From the NCBI GenBank assembly GCA_963662175.1, contig OY759218.1, positions 6,874,001-6,938,000 of the forward strand: a DNA stretch of 64,000 nucleotides, in the 5' to 3' direction. The position numbers were made by a program, and so were the translations under genes. This stretch comes from Aradus depressus (Eukaryota > Arthropoda > Insecta > Hemiptera > Aradidae). The notes under the pieces are model-generated. The model ran no database searches. It was not told where the DNA came from and was given only the letters and a program-made list of their open reading frames with translations. Of this stretch, positions 32,076 through 42,224 are shown piece by piece; positions within the stretch are counted from its first letter, which is position 1; the number at the start of each line of letters is the position of its first letter.

Positions 32076-32779
32076 CACATAGATATTTTTTCATAGAGAA
32101 ATTTTTCTTGTATTAATTCTCAAACAATAACTAATTTTTCCAGACGACTAAATAGAAACACCGTTTAATGTTTGAAATGGTTGGGAGTTAGGGCCGTTGA
32201 AAACCAATCCTCATGTTTAACTTTTTACATGGATTACCATTTATTAAAACCATTCAACTAGAAGTTGACATTCAGGTATTATTCGAATGAACCAGATCAA
32301 ACATTGAGAGGATTCGAGAGTTGAGAAGCTCGTTGTTACACTTTGTTCCAACTGTACCGCTGTGTGGGATTTTGAATTTGAAATTGAAACATGGCCTCCG
32401 GATCAGTCCTGTTTCTCATTTACTATGTGACAAGAGTATTAGACTTAAACTTTTGAATTTACATGTAAAATTTGGAATAGGATTTCCTATTGAAGCTTCT
32501 TCAATATGCAAATTATGGGTAGGGTTCCGAAGCCGACTAAACCTGAGACGGATCTCTCTCGGTACTCGATTCAGGAGCAGACCTTATCTTATAATTAATT
32601 ATAATTACAATAGATCATTTTTATTAAGACCCAGACATGTTTTTAAGACCCGGACATCCCCCCGGACGCCATAAAAAAGATGAAAATGTTCGGGGAAAAG
32701 AGGACGGATGGTAAGCCGATTTGCAGGTAATGTAATTATAAATACAGCCAACTCCTTGATATCAATGGATAAAATAGAA
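32076..32779 (+). other. Unassigned sequence with a 117-codon open frame
   Basis: The frame at 32321-32674 (+) is Arg/Leu/Ser-rich with no domain I recognise. 32620-32660 has a short repeated 'aagacccggacat' word. Not supported as a gene. Confidence 0.2.
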
Positions 32780-32872
32780 CTTTCTCTCCCTCACTCTGTC
32801 TTTCCCTCTTTCGCGCTCTGTCTTTATCTCCCTCTCTCACTCACTCTCTCTCGCTCTCTCTCCCCAGCAGAA
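32780..32872 (+). repeat. Pyrimidine-rich CT tract
   Basis: About 90 bases of C and T with CTCTCT runs ('ctcactctctctcgctctct'), abutting a family A end. Confidence 0.9.
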
Positions 32873-33128
32873 GGAAAGCAACAAAGTATAGGGGAAGTTA
32901 TATAATTGTGAGTGTGTCTGTGAACACTGATAACTTCCATTGGACTGAATATATCGATATGAAGTTTTATATCTGTGTCCAGAACCCCGAATCACATATT
33001 AATTTTCCGAAGGAAAAGGCGGCCAGAGGAGTCGATACATTACATCGGAAGTTATTGGGATTTTTGAGTTGAGCCCCCTCTGATCCCCCTCTCCCCTTTG
33101 GCTGATTCCGCTGAATAATAATAGGTGA
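32873..33128. repeat. Family A pieces flanking the PLE
   Basis: 32880-33010 is a reversed right-end piece ('agtataggggaagttatata', 'atcgatatgaag'). 33030-33128 is a forward module ('cgatacattacatcggaagtt', 'cgattccgctgaataat') interrupted by the PLE. Confidence 0.8.
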
Positions 33129-33647
33129 AATAATTTATGGTTTCCAGATTTACTTTGTGAAGCTCCATTCTAGGAATAGATAATTAAAATACACAATTTC
33201 TTTGTCAAACTTCACTATATATTCTCAAATACTCAACTAGTTTCGCCGTGTTAAGGCATTATCAAGAGTCACTTACAAACTGACAGAATTGGTTGACAGG
33301 GTAGAAGGTACAGTTATGGAGGGGTTTTTTAGGTAATGACGAGGAATCCCTTGTTTTTGTAACTCTATACATTCCAATAAACAGATATTTACAAGATAAT
33401 AATAAATATAAAATAAAAAAGAAAGAAAATATATATATATAAAATCTAATAAAGCGAATCTAACAGTAAAGTGTTGGTATTTAGATAGGTATGACTCATG
33501 AATTATATAAATGTAAAATATAATAAATATTAAAGTGAATAAAAACAAATACACAGAATTTAAAGACAAATTAAAACATCAAATGAAAAATATAGTATTC
33601 TCTGAATGTCAGTTGGCAAAACATTTCCACAATCATCAGACTCTTAG

Positions 33648-34253
33648 CTACTTGATATTTAAATTAAGAAGGGGGGAATGGTTCAGTTCTATTTGTTCAT
33701 TTAGCATTACAATATCGTTATTTTTGTTCAGTTTATTTATTTCTACTTCTTCCAGTAAATTCAAAAGTGGACCTTTTTGGCAGATATCTATTATATTTGG
33801 TTTGTGTTGTGTGTCTATGGTATGTCCTGTTTCTGTGAGATGTTGGTGAAATGAGGAAGTGTTGGAGTTTGTATTTCTTGTGTGTTCCCTGTATCTAATC
33901 TTAAAGGATCTCCCCGTCTGTCCCGCGTATTTGGCATTACATTCTGGGCATTCCAATTGATACACTCCACATTTATCCATTAAATCTATTTTTTCTTTTG
34001 AATTAAATAATATTCTACCCAGATTGGGGTTGGATTTGAAGGCTGGATTTAAGTTATGCTTACTTAATTTCTTTTTTATTATTTGGGATAATATACCAGT
34101 GTAAGGGATAGAGTAATAATTACATTTTTCTGTTTGTGGTTTAGGGTAGATATTATGATAAGTTATCTGTTTTAATTTACTAGATATTAGTTTGTCTATT
34201 ATACAGGTATTAAAGTTATTGCCTGCTGCAATACATTCTACCCTGTCAACCAA
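33648..34253 (-). CDS. PLE GIY-YIG endonuclease domain, RT lost
   Basis: 201-codon frame without stops. Residues 1-90 are a linker of the kind that follows the RT domain in Penelope-like proteins, with 'NLGRILFNSKEKID' preceding the nuclease. The nuclease starts at about residue 95: 'KCGVYQLECPECNAKYAGQT' followed by 'GRSFKIRYREH'. GVY (96-98) and YAG (109-111) stand for GIY and YIG; C102-x2-C105 is the cysteine pair of the PLE-type domain; R115/R120 and H124 are in the expected catalytic helix; E179 or E181 region ('LEEVEINKL') may supply the catalytic acid. The first ATG lies in the inverted arm, so the original protein began further upstream. Intact for its length but without reverse transcriptase. 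Confidence 0.88.
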   Translation of the reverse strand: MVDRVECIAAGNNFNTCIIDKLISSKLKQITYHNIYPKPQTEKCNYYSIPYTGILSQIIKKKLSKHNLNPAFKSNPNLGRILFNSKEKIDLMDKCGVYQLECPECNAKYAGQTGRSFKIRYREHTRNTNSNTSSFHQHLTETGHTIDTQHKPNIIDICQKGPLLNLLEEVEINKLNKNNDIVMLNEQIELNHSPLLNLNIK

Positions 34254-34270
34254 TTCTGTCAGTTTGTAAG

Positions 34271-34313
34271 TGACTCTTGATAATGCCTTAACACGGCGAA
34301 ACTAGTTGAGTAC
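34271..34313 (+). ncRNA. Degenerate hammerhead ribozyme core in PLE right arm
   Basis: Reads TTGATAATGCCTTAACACGG, then CGAAACTAGTTGAGTA. Relative to the hammerhead consensus CUGAUGA..GAAA, C3 and G8 are changed; stem II is GCC/GGC with loop TTAACAC; GAAA is intact; stem III ACT/AGT closes before a UA cleavage dinucleotide. The left arm (33225-33265, - strand) has the same core. Confidence 0.55.
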
Positions 34314-34381
34314 TTCAGAATATATAGTGGAGTTTGACAAAGAAATTGTGTATTTTAATTATCTATTCCAATAATAGGTGA

Positions 34382-34738
34382 CGCCCTTATAGGGCTTTGA
34401 ATTTACATATGAAATTTTGTATCAATATATTCATTACAACAACAATTATTAGAGTTTTTTTGTTAAGCTTCCCTAATATACTCGCTGCCCCTTTGGCCAA
34501 TTTGGAAGAAAGTGTTCTCCTTAGAGAGTACTGGATATACAAATGAAATTTCGTGACTATACATTCTATTTATCTGGAGTTATCGTGTTCGCACACAGAC
34601 AGACAGACCGATTTTTTTTTCATTTTTGGAATTTGGTGATCGGAAAACATGAAATTCCGTTCAAAACACTGGATCGAATTTTTGACGTATTACATAACTT
34701 TCCCTAAACTTCGTATAGATGCGGCAGTAAATAGGCTG
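34382..34738 (+). repeat. Family A, continuation after the PLE
   Basis: 'cgcccttatagggctttgaattt' directly continues the module cut at 33128 and runs to 'tttccctaaacttcgtatagatgcggcagta'. Confidence 0.88.
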
Positions 34739-35283
34739 ATATTTTTACGACAGACATAAGAATGACTCCCTGTCGACTACCTTGGCTATCGACAACTGAC
34801 TTCAACATGTCCCACTACAGACAAAATTAATTATATAATCTAAGCTACTCAAGATTGTTAATACGTCAGAACTAAGTAACTAATTAAGTTAATTACATGA
34901 ATCTAGGAATAAAGAGCAATTATACTACATAATTGATATTACTAATTGCAATAACATAATTATTGCCAGTAATGTAATTAATATAATGTCTACAATAAAC
35001 AAGATGGAGGCGTTGAATTTCTCTCCCTCAGGCTACGGTTTTGATCATGCCGCTAGCCCTTAATCCCCCCTCCCCAAGCCTTGGGCACGAAAGTGACTGA
35101 GGAGGTTTTGTGAGTGTATTTTGGGGAAGAATTGAGGGGGTCAATGGAAATAAATCTCTCTCCCCCCCCCCCCCCCCCCCCCCTTCAATGACTTAGTGTG
35201 AAAAACCAGTGAATCACATTTAGAGACCTTGAAACGTGACATTCTTTTGAAAACTCGATCTCGGATTTTTGCGCGATTACAAT
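34739..35283. other. Unassigned; C22 run at 35162-35183
   Basis: No gene seen. A long C homopolymer follows a CTCTCTCC stretch. Confidence 0.5.
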
Positions 35284-35765
35284 CATGTCCTGAGACCGGT
35301 CGTCACATATGCGAGTGAAACCTGGGTCCTGTCTAGGAGGGACGAAGTCTTACTCAATACGTGGGAGAGGAAGGTATTCTGGAAGATATACGGCCCTACT
35401 CCAGAGGGGGAGAGGTAGAGGATACGGACCAATAGGGAGCTGAGGTACCTGTACAAGAGCCCGGACCTGGTGGCCTTAGTGAAGCAGGGACGGCTGCGAT
35501 GGCTGGGGCATTTACAGAGGATGGAACCAGACAGATTGCCGAGGAGGATATTGGAGGGAAACCCGGAAGGACAAAGAAGAAGAGGTAGACCCCGCTTACG
35601 TTGGCTGGATGACGTGGAGGACGACCTCAGAACGATGGGTGTGAGAAGATGGAGACGGGAGGCCGAGGATAGAGAAGAATGGCGGAAGATCGTTGCGGAG
35701 GCCCAGGTTCTACAAGGACCATAGCGCCAGGGAAAGTAAAGTAAGTACAATACTCGTATATATGG
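35284..35765 (+). pseudogene. RTE-like non-LTR retrotransposon 3' end, one stop
   Basis: A single + frame from about 35284 to the stop at 35722-35724, broken by only one in-frame TAG at 35416-35418. It reads 'LRPVVTYASETWVLSRRDEV', 'WERKVFWKIYGPTPEGER', stop, 'ELRYLYKSPDLVALVKQGRL', 'RWLGHLQRM', 'RRGRPRLRWLDDVEDDLRTM' and ends 'WRKIVAEAQVLQGP'. These are the post-RT blocks of RTE/CR1-type elements. The best-preserved retroelement coding piece in the window; the GC content is higher than its surroundings. The 3' end has AAAGTAAAGTAAGTA. No RT catalytic region. A 155-codon reversed frame over the same DNA is a shadow. Confidence 0.9.
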
Positions 35766-36325
35766 TGAATCACCAGCTATCTAGGACGAATTAATCAATT
35801 TCGTTATTGTACTTCCAATAAAACCGATCGATTGGACTAAAAATCAATAAGTATTTGACTTAAATAGGCTTTTCTTAATCCTCATACTAAATTTTGAGTT
35901 GAAACATATCATACAACGGCAGTTATTACGACTTATAAGTCGAGTCTCCCTCTCCTAATTCCCCTTTCCCTTCGGCTGATTTCGCAGAAAATTAATAGGT
36001 TTCGAATTTAAATATAAATTATCGTGTCAATAAATTCATTACAATGGTAATTGTTGGAGTAATTGTGTTAAGCTCTCCTCTAATCCCTCCTTTCCTTATA
36101 GCCGATTTGGCTGAAAATCAATAGGTGTCGTCCTCATCGGGTTATAGATAAGCATATGAAATTTTGTGTCGATACATTCATTCTGTCGGGAGTTATTGAG
36201 TCCACATGATTTTTTATTTTTTTTCGTTTGATCGGAAAAACATGATATTCCGGGGAAACTCAACTTCGAATTTCGGACCGATTACAGAACTTCCTATTAT
36301 ATTCCGTGTACCTGGAGAAGTTAAA
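35766..36325 (+). repeat. Family A copy, near complete
   Basis: 'ggtgaatcaccagctatctaggacgaatta' to 'acttcctattatattccgtgtacctggagaagtta'; all modules in order, about 560 bases. Confidence 0.9.
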
Positions 36326-36326
36326 A

Positions 36327-36392
36327 ATGGGTTGCGACCCACCTGCTGGACCCCCGCGACCCACCTGTTGAGAACCTCTGGTCCAGATCCGC
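36327..36392 (-). mobile_element. hAT-type terminal fragment, tentative
   Basis: Reversed it reads CCAGAGGTTCTCAACAGGTG, then GGTCGCGGGG, then GGTGGGTCGCAACCC. CAG-GGTTCTCAAC followed by GGGTCGCGACC is the terminal style of Charlie-like hAT elements. No transposase found nearby. Confidence 0.45.
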
Positions 36393-36719
36393 CCCCCAAG
36401 GGTTTCAGTGAAAAGCTCAGTGATTGGGGTGGAAACCTTGCGTTTGGGTGATCTAACGACCAAAGAAAGCTTCATTCGAGCCCCAACTTGTGTTGGGCCT
36501 CACAATTTCACCTTATTATTTTCTTTCGGTTGAATTATTAGGAACTTGCTTACAGGCCTGACTTACCCCGCTCTTTCGGGAATACAGCAACGCAAAACGT
36601 TAACATCAATACAATATCACCGAACAACATTAATGCTACCTCCGAATCGATTCCCAGAGCTCATTTATTTTTTTTACATTCTTATACCTTTAGTATATTT
36701 AAATACCTATTGTAATTGT
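36393..36719. other. Unassigned sequence
   Basis: No repeat or domain recognised. Confidence 0.4.
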
Positions 36720-36915
36720 GCGAAAATCCGAGATCGAGTTTTCAATGGAATTTCGTTTTAAGATCCTCTGAACACGTTTTTAATATTTTCTCGATCATGT
36801 CTGTCTGTGTTTGTATGTGACACCAATTTTGGAAAATATGAAATTCCGTTCAAAACTTTGCATCGAATTTTTGACCGATTACTTTCTTTATATTTTGTAA
36901 AGCTGGAGAAGTAAA
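36720..36915. repeat. Family B right end (reversed) fused to family A right end
   Basis: 36720-36815 reads reversed B ('gaaaatccgagatcgagttttc', 'gatcctctgaacacgttttt'). 36828-36915 is forward A ('ggaaaatatgaaattccg', 'ctggagaagtaaaa'). Confidence 0.75.
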
Positions 36916-37684
36916 AGTCACTCAGAATTTATGTAGGAGAGTGTGGGAGGGGGAGAGTACAGATACTAGTGCAAGAATGTATCAAATGGGAATATTTCTG
37001 CAATTTTAGAAAGTGTTTTTATAGTCCGATACAAGTGCAAACTAACCCACAATGACCCTGCGCCGGGGACGACGCCAGGCACACTACCGCGGCGCCCCAA
37101 CGTACTGTCAGCGAACGCCCTACATTTAACCCGAGCTCTCTCGGCGCGACAAGGAAATTAAGGTGGGTTGGGAGTGACCGCTTATCGTCGCAGATGGTCG
37201 CAAAATAATTCTGTACCCTCGATGAATTAGGTTAAGTCAAAAATTCCAACTTTTCAGGAGAGAAGTTTCAAGGTTTAATGTTCTTTCCAAAATTCCGTTT
37301 GAGGAATAACCTTGGAATTCAGATTGCGACATCTCCCCACCAATTTGGTTTCTGAGTTAGCCCTTTATACACAATGTAAAAGTCACCTTTTACAACCCAG
37401 TGGTGGACAACTCATTTTCCATATAAGTCGTGTTAACCACTTATTCACCGGGAGTAAAAAATTATTCATGTTTTTATTTTATTTTTAAATGACTAATAAA
37501 ATTGTTAGGGCCGACCCTCATTTCCCCGACGATGGGTGTCGTGGCCACCATCGGAGGTCGGTCACCTCCCCCACCCCCCCCCCCCCCAAAAAAAATAAAT
37601 AAATAAAAAAGCTGCAAACTAACCTATATGGCTTTATCAGCAAAACATATTTTATAATCTACCCTCAAATAGTAGGAAGTATGC
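36916..37684. other. Unassigned; GC-rich patch 37020-37200
   Basis: 37050-37150 has CGCCGGGGACGACGCC-type sequence unlike the surroundings, with no coding frame of note. C-run at 37571-37587. Confidence 0.4.
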
Positions 37685-38284
37685 CTGTGTATCCGGGCAT
37701 CACGCAAAACGGCTTAACGTAAATTCATATCTCCATAGTGATCTCAGAACATAGGCTATTCAAAAAAAATGCATTTTTTTTTGGGTTGGCGAGATGTACA
37801 GAGGAAGTAGGGGGGATAAAAGTACTTTTAATACATTCTCCAGGCGTCAATGAAAACGGTTTAACATACAGTCACAAAACTTCCAGGATTTGTTAAGGTT
37901 GGCTTGAATTTTAATAAGAGATACCAACTGGCCTTTTCTGCCTTCTATAGCAAATTCATTACTTTTTTTGGTAGTACGATGCATTTATTATCCGGAGAAT
38001 TACCTCACCCCCTCCCCAAAGCTTTGGTGGAAAAAAAAAATGGCGGACGAATAAATTGAAAATGCGTTTATAACAAAACTAATGAGAGGCGTTTGATTAG
38101 GGGAAGATTTCAGAGGGATATTGGGAAATAATTATCCCCCCCCCCCTCTTTAAGTCTAGAAGAAAAAAAAGTGACTAGAAAGATATTGTGAATGAAAAAT
38201 GCATTCATAACGCATGTGATGAAAGGGAAGGATCTGAGGGGGATAGTGCGTATAATTATCCCCCTCCAAATGCATTTATAACCA
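37685..38284 (+). repeat. Degenerate tandem sequence resembling the Helitron-like interior
   Basis: 37695 'gggcatcacgcaaaacggctta' and 37847 'caggcgtcaatgaaaacggttta' echo 'cagcatcacgccgaaacggctgg' at 4117. 37980-38284 shows about three 115-120 base units with 'ataattatccccc' and 'atgcatttataac'. Too diverged to delimit an element. Confidence 0.5.
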
Positions 38285-38341
38285 AAATGAAAAAAGGGTT
38301 TGTTACAACAAAATTTGTTGTAACAAACCCTTTTTTCATTT
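38285..38341. repeat. Perfect 28-bp palindrome
   Basis: Arm AAATGAAAAAAGGGTTTGTT, then ACAACAAA, mirrored exactly around a single A. Confidence 0.95.
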
Positions 38342-38374
38342 ATTATTACAAGAAATTTAATTTCTTGTAATAAT
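38342..38374. repeat. Perfect 16-bp palindrome
   Basis: ATTATTACAAGAAATT and its exact reverse complement around a single T, directly adjoining the 28-bp palindrome. Confidence 0.95.
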
Positions 38375-38427
38375 ACTGTTTAGTGTGCATTTGATACCAT
38401 TGTATTTAGTGTCACTCATGGTATTTA

Positions 38428-38658
38428 CTATGAGTCATATCGCCTACTACCAGAGCGCTCTTTCGTCGCTCTGGTGGACAAGAGCCTGACTCTGCAGAGA
38501 AAGTCCTTGAATTATGCCTATCCTAAATTTGTATTCACCTGAAGTAGGGTTTTTTTAACGAGTACCGGATCGTACAGGCTCGGGACCATCGCTCAACGTC
38601 CCGAAGGACGGCATGGTTTTTTCTCCACCTGATCAGAAGGCAAGTACGCTACCTCTGT
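38428..38658 (-). mobile_element. tRNA-derived SINE, partial
   Basis: Reversed SINE tail and centre: 'gagtcatatcgcctactacc', 'agagcgctctttcgtcgctc', 'cgtacaggctcgggaccatc', 'cgtcccgaaggacggca', then degraded head 'gaaggcaagtacgctacc'. An internal stretch of the head region is deleted. Confidence 0.88.
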
Positions 38659-38664
38659 GAAAAG

Positions 38665-39145
38665 GGGGGGATTAGGGGAGAGGTTTTATACAATCACTCA
38701 AATAACTGCTGTTGTAATGTAATGACACCAAATTTCATAAGTAAATTCAAAGCCCAATAAGGACAACACCTATTAATTTTAAGCGGAATCAGCCGAAGGG
38801 GAGGAGAGGATCAGAGGGGCTCAACTCAAATTTCCCAATAATTGCCCCTGCAATGAATATATCGACATGAAATTTTATATTTAGATTAAAATTCCAATTT
38901 TAATTTTCCAGGAAATCGGTCGAATGGAAAGAAGGGATGAGGGAAGAAGGGCTCGACATAAATAACTGCCAATGTAATGAATGTATAGACACAACATTTA
39001 GTATGAGAATTTACGAAGCCACTGCGTAAGCAAAATGTTGAGTTTTAACCCAAGCTTGATTGGCTTGATGGGTGAGGGAAAACAAAATTGAATAATTTGT
39101 GCAGGGGAAGTACATAACCAGTGATTCACCGACAACTTTTCTTCA
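38665..39145 (-). repeat. Family A copy, left and middle parts
   Basis: 'taatgacaccaaatttcataag' through 'gaatcagccgaaggg', 'ctgcaatgaatatatcgacatg', to 'gtgcaggggaagtacataacc' and 'agtgattcaccgacaact'. Confidence 0.88.
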
Positions 39146-39521
39146 CTTCCTCATATTTCAAAATATAGAAGAACTTTTTTTTTTCCAACTTATAATAGTA
39201 GATAGAAAACGAAGAAATCGTGGACTTATTATTTATAGCTATTTTACATGGAAGTTTGGCACGCCACCAAAACCATCCTGATTCTTGCACATCAGTTTTT
39301 TTATAGTTAGTTATCATCAGGAATGGATTGGAATAACACGCACTGTATTGTCTATCATTATAGTACTGTATTATATGTATGGAACTGTCATATACAATTC
39401 CTGGGTAGTGTAAGGAGTCTTAGAATGCATAATAATATATTGAAATCGAGGTAAATAAAAAACTCAGTATTTGGCCAATGTTTCGGAAAATATTAATTTT
39501 TTTCTTCTGAGCCATATAATG
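39146..39521. other. Unassigned; PLE-like word near 39475
   Basis: 'ggccaatgtttcggaaaat' resembles the reversed PLE 'CCGAAACattggcc' terminal word. Otherwise nothing. Confidence 0.35.
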
Positions 39522-39590
39522 ACAAGAGTGGATGTGTGTGATGAAGGTGGTTAGTCATAAGTCACCATCACCACACACATCCACTCTTGT
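39522..39590. repeat. Imperfect 28-bp inverted repeat
   Basis: ACAAGAGTGGATGTGTGTGA (left) versus the reversed right arm ACAAGAGTGGATGTGTGTGG; two mismatches overall, 13-base spacer. Confidence 0.92.
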
Positions 39591-39889
39591 ATTTTATTTA
39601 TACGACAGAACCTCGACTTCCCTTAACATTGTAAAAATACTGTCGACTCTATCAATCATTATAATAATACACGTGGCAGCTATATTAATCTCCCATTTAT
39701 TTTCAGCGATTCAAAATATATTTAATATATAGACATTTCTTTAAATACACACATAAGTATCAAAGTATTCTAAAAGTAATTATTATTATTTTAATGAAAA
39801 AAATCGTTAAAAGTGTTGATATTTTAAATAATAATAGCTAAAAAAGGGAAAAGTTTTCATAGAAACAACTGTTAGCACATTTATAAATC
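39591..39889. other. AT-rich spacer
   Basis: No feature recognised. Confidence 0.4.
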
Positions 39890-40530
39890 ATTTAGTGAAT
39901 ATAAAAATATACAAAGGCTTTTGTTTAAAAACGAATGGTGAACAACCAATGCATGGAGTACAAGTGCCGGCGATCAGCTGTTTGAATGGTCAAGCACAGT
40001 CGAAGGAGAGTGGTTTAGACTTTACAAGTTGAAGTACGAAGATGAACCAAGGTACTTTTTATTCGTTTATATATATGCCCAATCTAAAAAAATTAAAGAG
40101 TGGCCACCGAAAAGAGACTAAAGTTGTTTTAGAAAATAGTTTGTAAGAATTTTTGAATTTTGTATATAATTTAATTTTTTTTATTTTTCCAAAGTTATTT
40201 TTTTATAATGTAGGTTAAGTTTGAATAAACACAATTTCTTTTCTCGATTCTATGCTATTCATTCTCCCTGTCATGATACCTTTGGATTAGATTGAACATT
40301 TTTGCAAATTTAGAAACATTTGATAGCATCTCAGTATATTGAAGAAATCCAAATGAAATAATTATTAATTGAAATTTTTTTAAAAATACGTGCACTTTCT
40401 CCAAAATTGCACGTCTTGAACTTCCGATATTTTTGTTAGGGCATTTTTAGGAAACTACTGTAGAAAGCAAAATTTAGTAGAAGACCATCAAACAATTTCT
40501 ACAAGAAATATAATAATTTTATTACTATTA
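39890..40530 (+). repeat. Family C repeat, forward copy
   Basis: Matches 53856-54790 in reverse. Shared words: 'accaaggtactttttattc', 'tacctttggattagatt', 'agaagaaatccaaatgaaa', 'acgtgcactttctccaaaat', 'gcacgtcttgaactt', 'aaatttagtagaagacca'. No coding frame; possible DNA element of unknown class. Confidence 0.8.
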
Positions 40531-40685
40531 GGTATTATTTATAATTTGTTTAATTTTATTTTTTATTATAATTATTTTATTTTTATACATTTTTTTAAGA
40601 ACAAGCTCTGAGAGCAGCCCTTCCAAGGATTACAAGGGTCTATTGGTCTCGACAGCTGCTCTACAGGTGCTAGTGAGATCCCCCC
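40531..40685. other. AT-rich then GC patch, C13 run
   Basis: Short spacer before the non-LTR fragment; C-run at 40680-40692. Confidence 0.5.
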
Positions 40686-40719
40686 CCCCCCCTCCCCCCT
40701 CCTCCCTACTTCCCCTGTA

Positions 40720-41510
40720 GACTTGTTCCTGGATGGTGCTCTCGCGATATTGAGAGCATATATTTATGTCCTCGAATGTCCGCACGGAGACCGGCAACCC
40801 AGTATTCCATCGGTTTGTCGGTTTCTGGCAGGAGTTGACCCCTGGAAGAAGATGTGTGCGGACAGTTCAGACCAAAGCGTTGCAAGGAAATTGTCCAGGA
40901 TTGTGGAAAAATTACCACGAACGAACGACCTATGCATATTTCCCGGAAATTCAGGTTGGTTTCGACTCTATCTAAGTGGGTACTGCCCAGGAGATTTCAA
41001 CTCGAAGCTCTTCGTTTTAAGAGGAAAAACAACCCGTACTGTTCGAGTGGCGAAGTCGAGACTGCAGAGCATGAGGTCCTCGAATGTCCACTATACATTG
41101 GGTCTTTGCAAGGGCACAATACTTCACAGACGTCCGAGTAGGCCTTATCTCGTCGTGTGTACAGCTTGACCACAGAATGTACTTGGTATCATCAGGTGAC
41201 GGAGATTTTAACTCCAAACTCTTCTTCTTTAAGGAAGAACATACCGAAATGGTGAAGCGAGGGTATGGAGACTGCAGATCATGTAGATCTTACATATCCG
41301 CTGTACGTCGAGGCCAGGATGGAGTTGATATGCAAGACCAAATCGTCCCTGGGATTGGACCTGCGGCAGCTGATGACGGAGACCAGCTTCCCAATGTTCA
41401 GTCTGTTTAACGAAACCAGTATGATGGATACGATCGATACAGATTGATCGGCCGGTAATCGCCCGAAACCCATCATAGCCTCAATTAAGCCCTACCCTGA
41501 TTCCGAGCAC
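40720..41510 (+). pseudogene. R1/I-like non-LTR 3' coding end, frameshifted and partly duplicated
   Basis: Pieces in three + frames. 40766-40975 reads 'WKNYHERTTYAYFPEIQVGF', the block upstream of the C-terminal knuckle. It continues in another frame with 'LSGYCPGDFNSKLFVLRGK', then 'CSSGEVETAEHEVLECPLY', the Cys-x-x-E-x-x-E-T-A-E-H..-C-P-L knuckle region. A second, diverged version follows: 'SGDGDFNSKLFFFKEEHTE' near 41200, then 'GMETADHVDLTYPLYVEARM' near 41260-41320, then 'TSFPMFSLF' before the stop at 41445. Family knowledge: this arrangement ends the ORF2 of R1/I-type elements. Several frameshifts make it inactive. Confidence 0.8.
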
Positions 41511-41649
41511 CTTTAACGTTCAACTGGCGGGTGATGTTCCACGTTTCGGGCACATATTCCCATCATTAGTTTCTCATTAATTTGATGTTTCTCTATTTAC
41601 TGGATTATTCTTTTTTAATATGATATGATATTGGTTCCATTTTAATTTT

Positions 41650-41925
41650 TAACAGAGTCTTATTACATGTGTCTCCAGATTGATTTTCAGTCAATTCGGC
41701 CAAAAGGAAAGGGGGATTAGAAGGGAGACTTGAAATTTCATATATAGATTCAAAGTCCCATAAGGAAGACACCTATTGATTTTCCGCTAACTTGGTCAAG
41801 GGAAAGGAGGGACCAGAGAAGAGGGCTCAAAGAAGGAGAGCGAAAACGTAATTGACTAATTCGTGCTGGGGAAGTTCATAGCCGGTGATTCACTGACGAC
41901 TCTTTTTTTCTTCTCGTCTCCATTG
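41650..41925 (-). repeat. Family A left half
   Basis: 'gattttcagtcaattcggcc' to 'cgtgctggggaagttcatag' and 'ccggtgattcactgacgac'. Confidence 0.88.
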
Positions 41926-42224
41926 CGGTACGTAATCAAAACCTTACGGCTAACCAAACTGAAGAGTACGTTTTATCTTCTCTGATAACGATTCTCCTTA
42001 TTTTCAATCAGTTGATTTTTTCTTATTTGTTTTGTGTTTCTCTTCTTCTTGAAGGCAAGTAAAAACTTACAACTAAGTAACAACTCTCCCCAAAAAAATA
42101 TTTCTTCTCTTTTATAATGTAATAATTTTTATAGAAACTTAAAGTTAATTGGATATTTTTTTTCTTTTTTAACTAATAAATCTTAGAGTTACAGACAAAA
42201 TATGAATAATAATAATAAAAAAAG
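41926..42224. other. Unassigned AT-rich spacer
   Basis: Nothing recognised. Confidence 0.4.

Larger units (their letters stand above)
33117..34381 (-). mobile_element. Penelope-like element with 12-bp target duplications
   Basis: Exact 12-bp duplications AATAATAGGTGA at 33117-33128 and 34370-34381 bound a 1,241-base insertion in a family A copy. The ends are inverted arms of about 130-140 bases (33173-33308 and 34229-34369). The left carries 44 extra bases beyond the arm. The arms hold a hammerhead-like core. The only coding part is the C-terminal GIY-YIG endonuclease region on the - strand; the RT domain is missing. Inverted pseudo-LTR arms, GIY-YIG and hammerhead motifs are each known PLE features. 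Confidence 0.9.

Noticed and set aside
32321..32674. 117-codon gene
   Set aside because: No domain, no codon signal I could see, and repeated words near its end; not supported.
35283..35750. 155-codon frame on the - strand
   Set aside because: Antisense shadow of the RTE-like coding end, which has recognisable domains on the + strand.
40723..41169. A single intact 148-codon gene
   Set aside because: The conserved retrotransposon blocks switch between three frames, so this open frame is only partly the true one.
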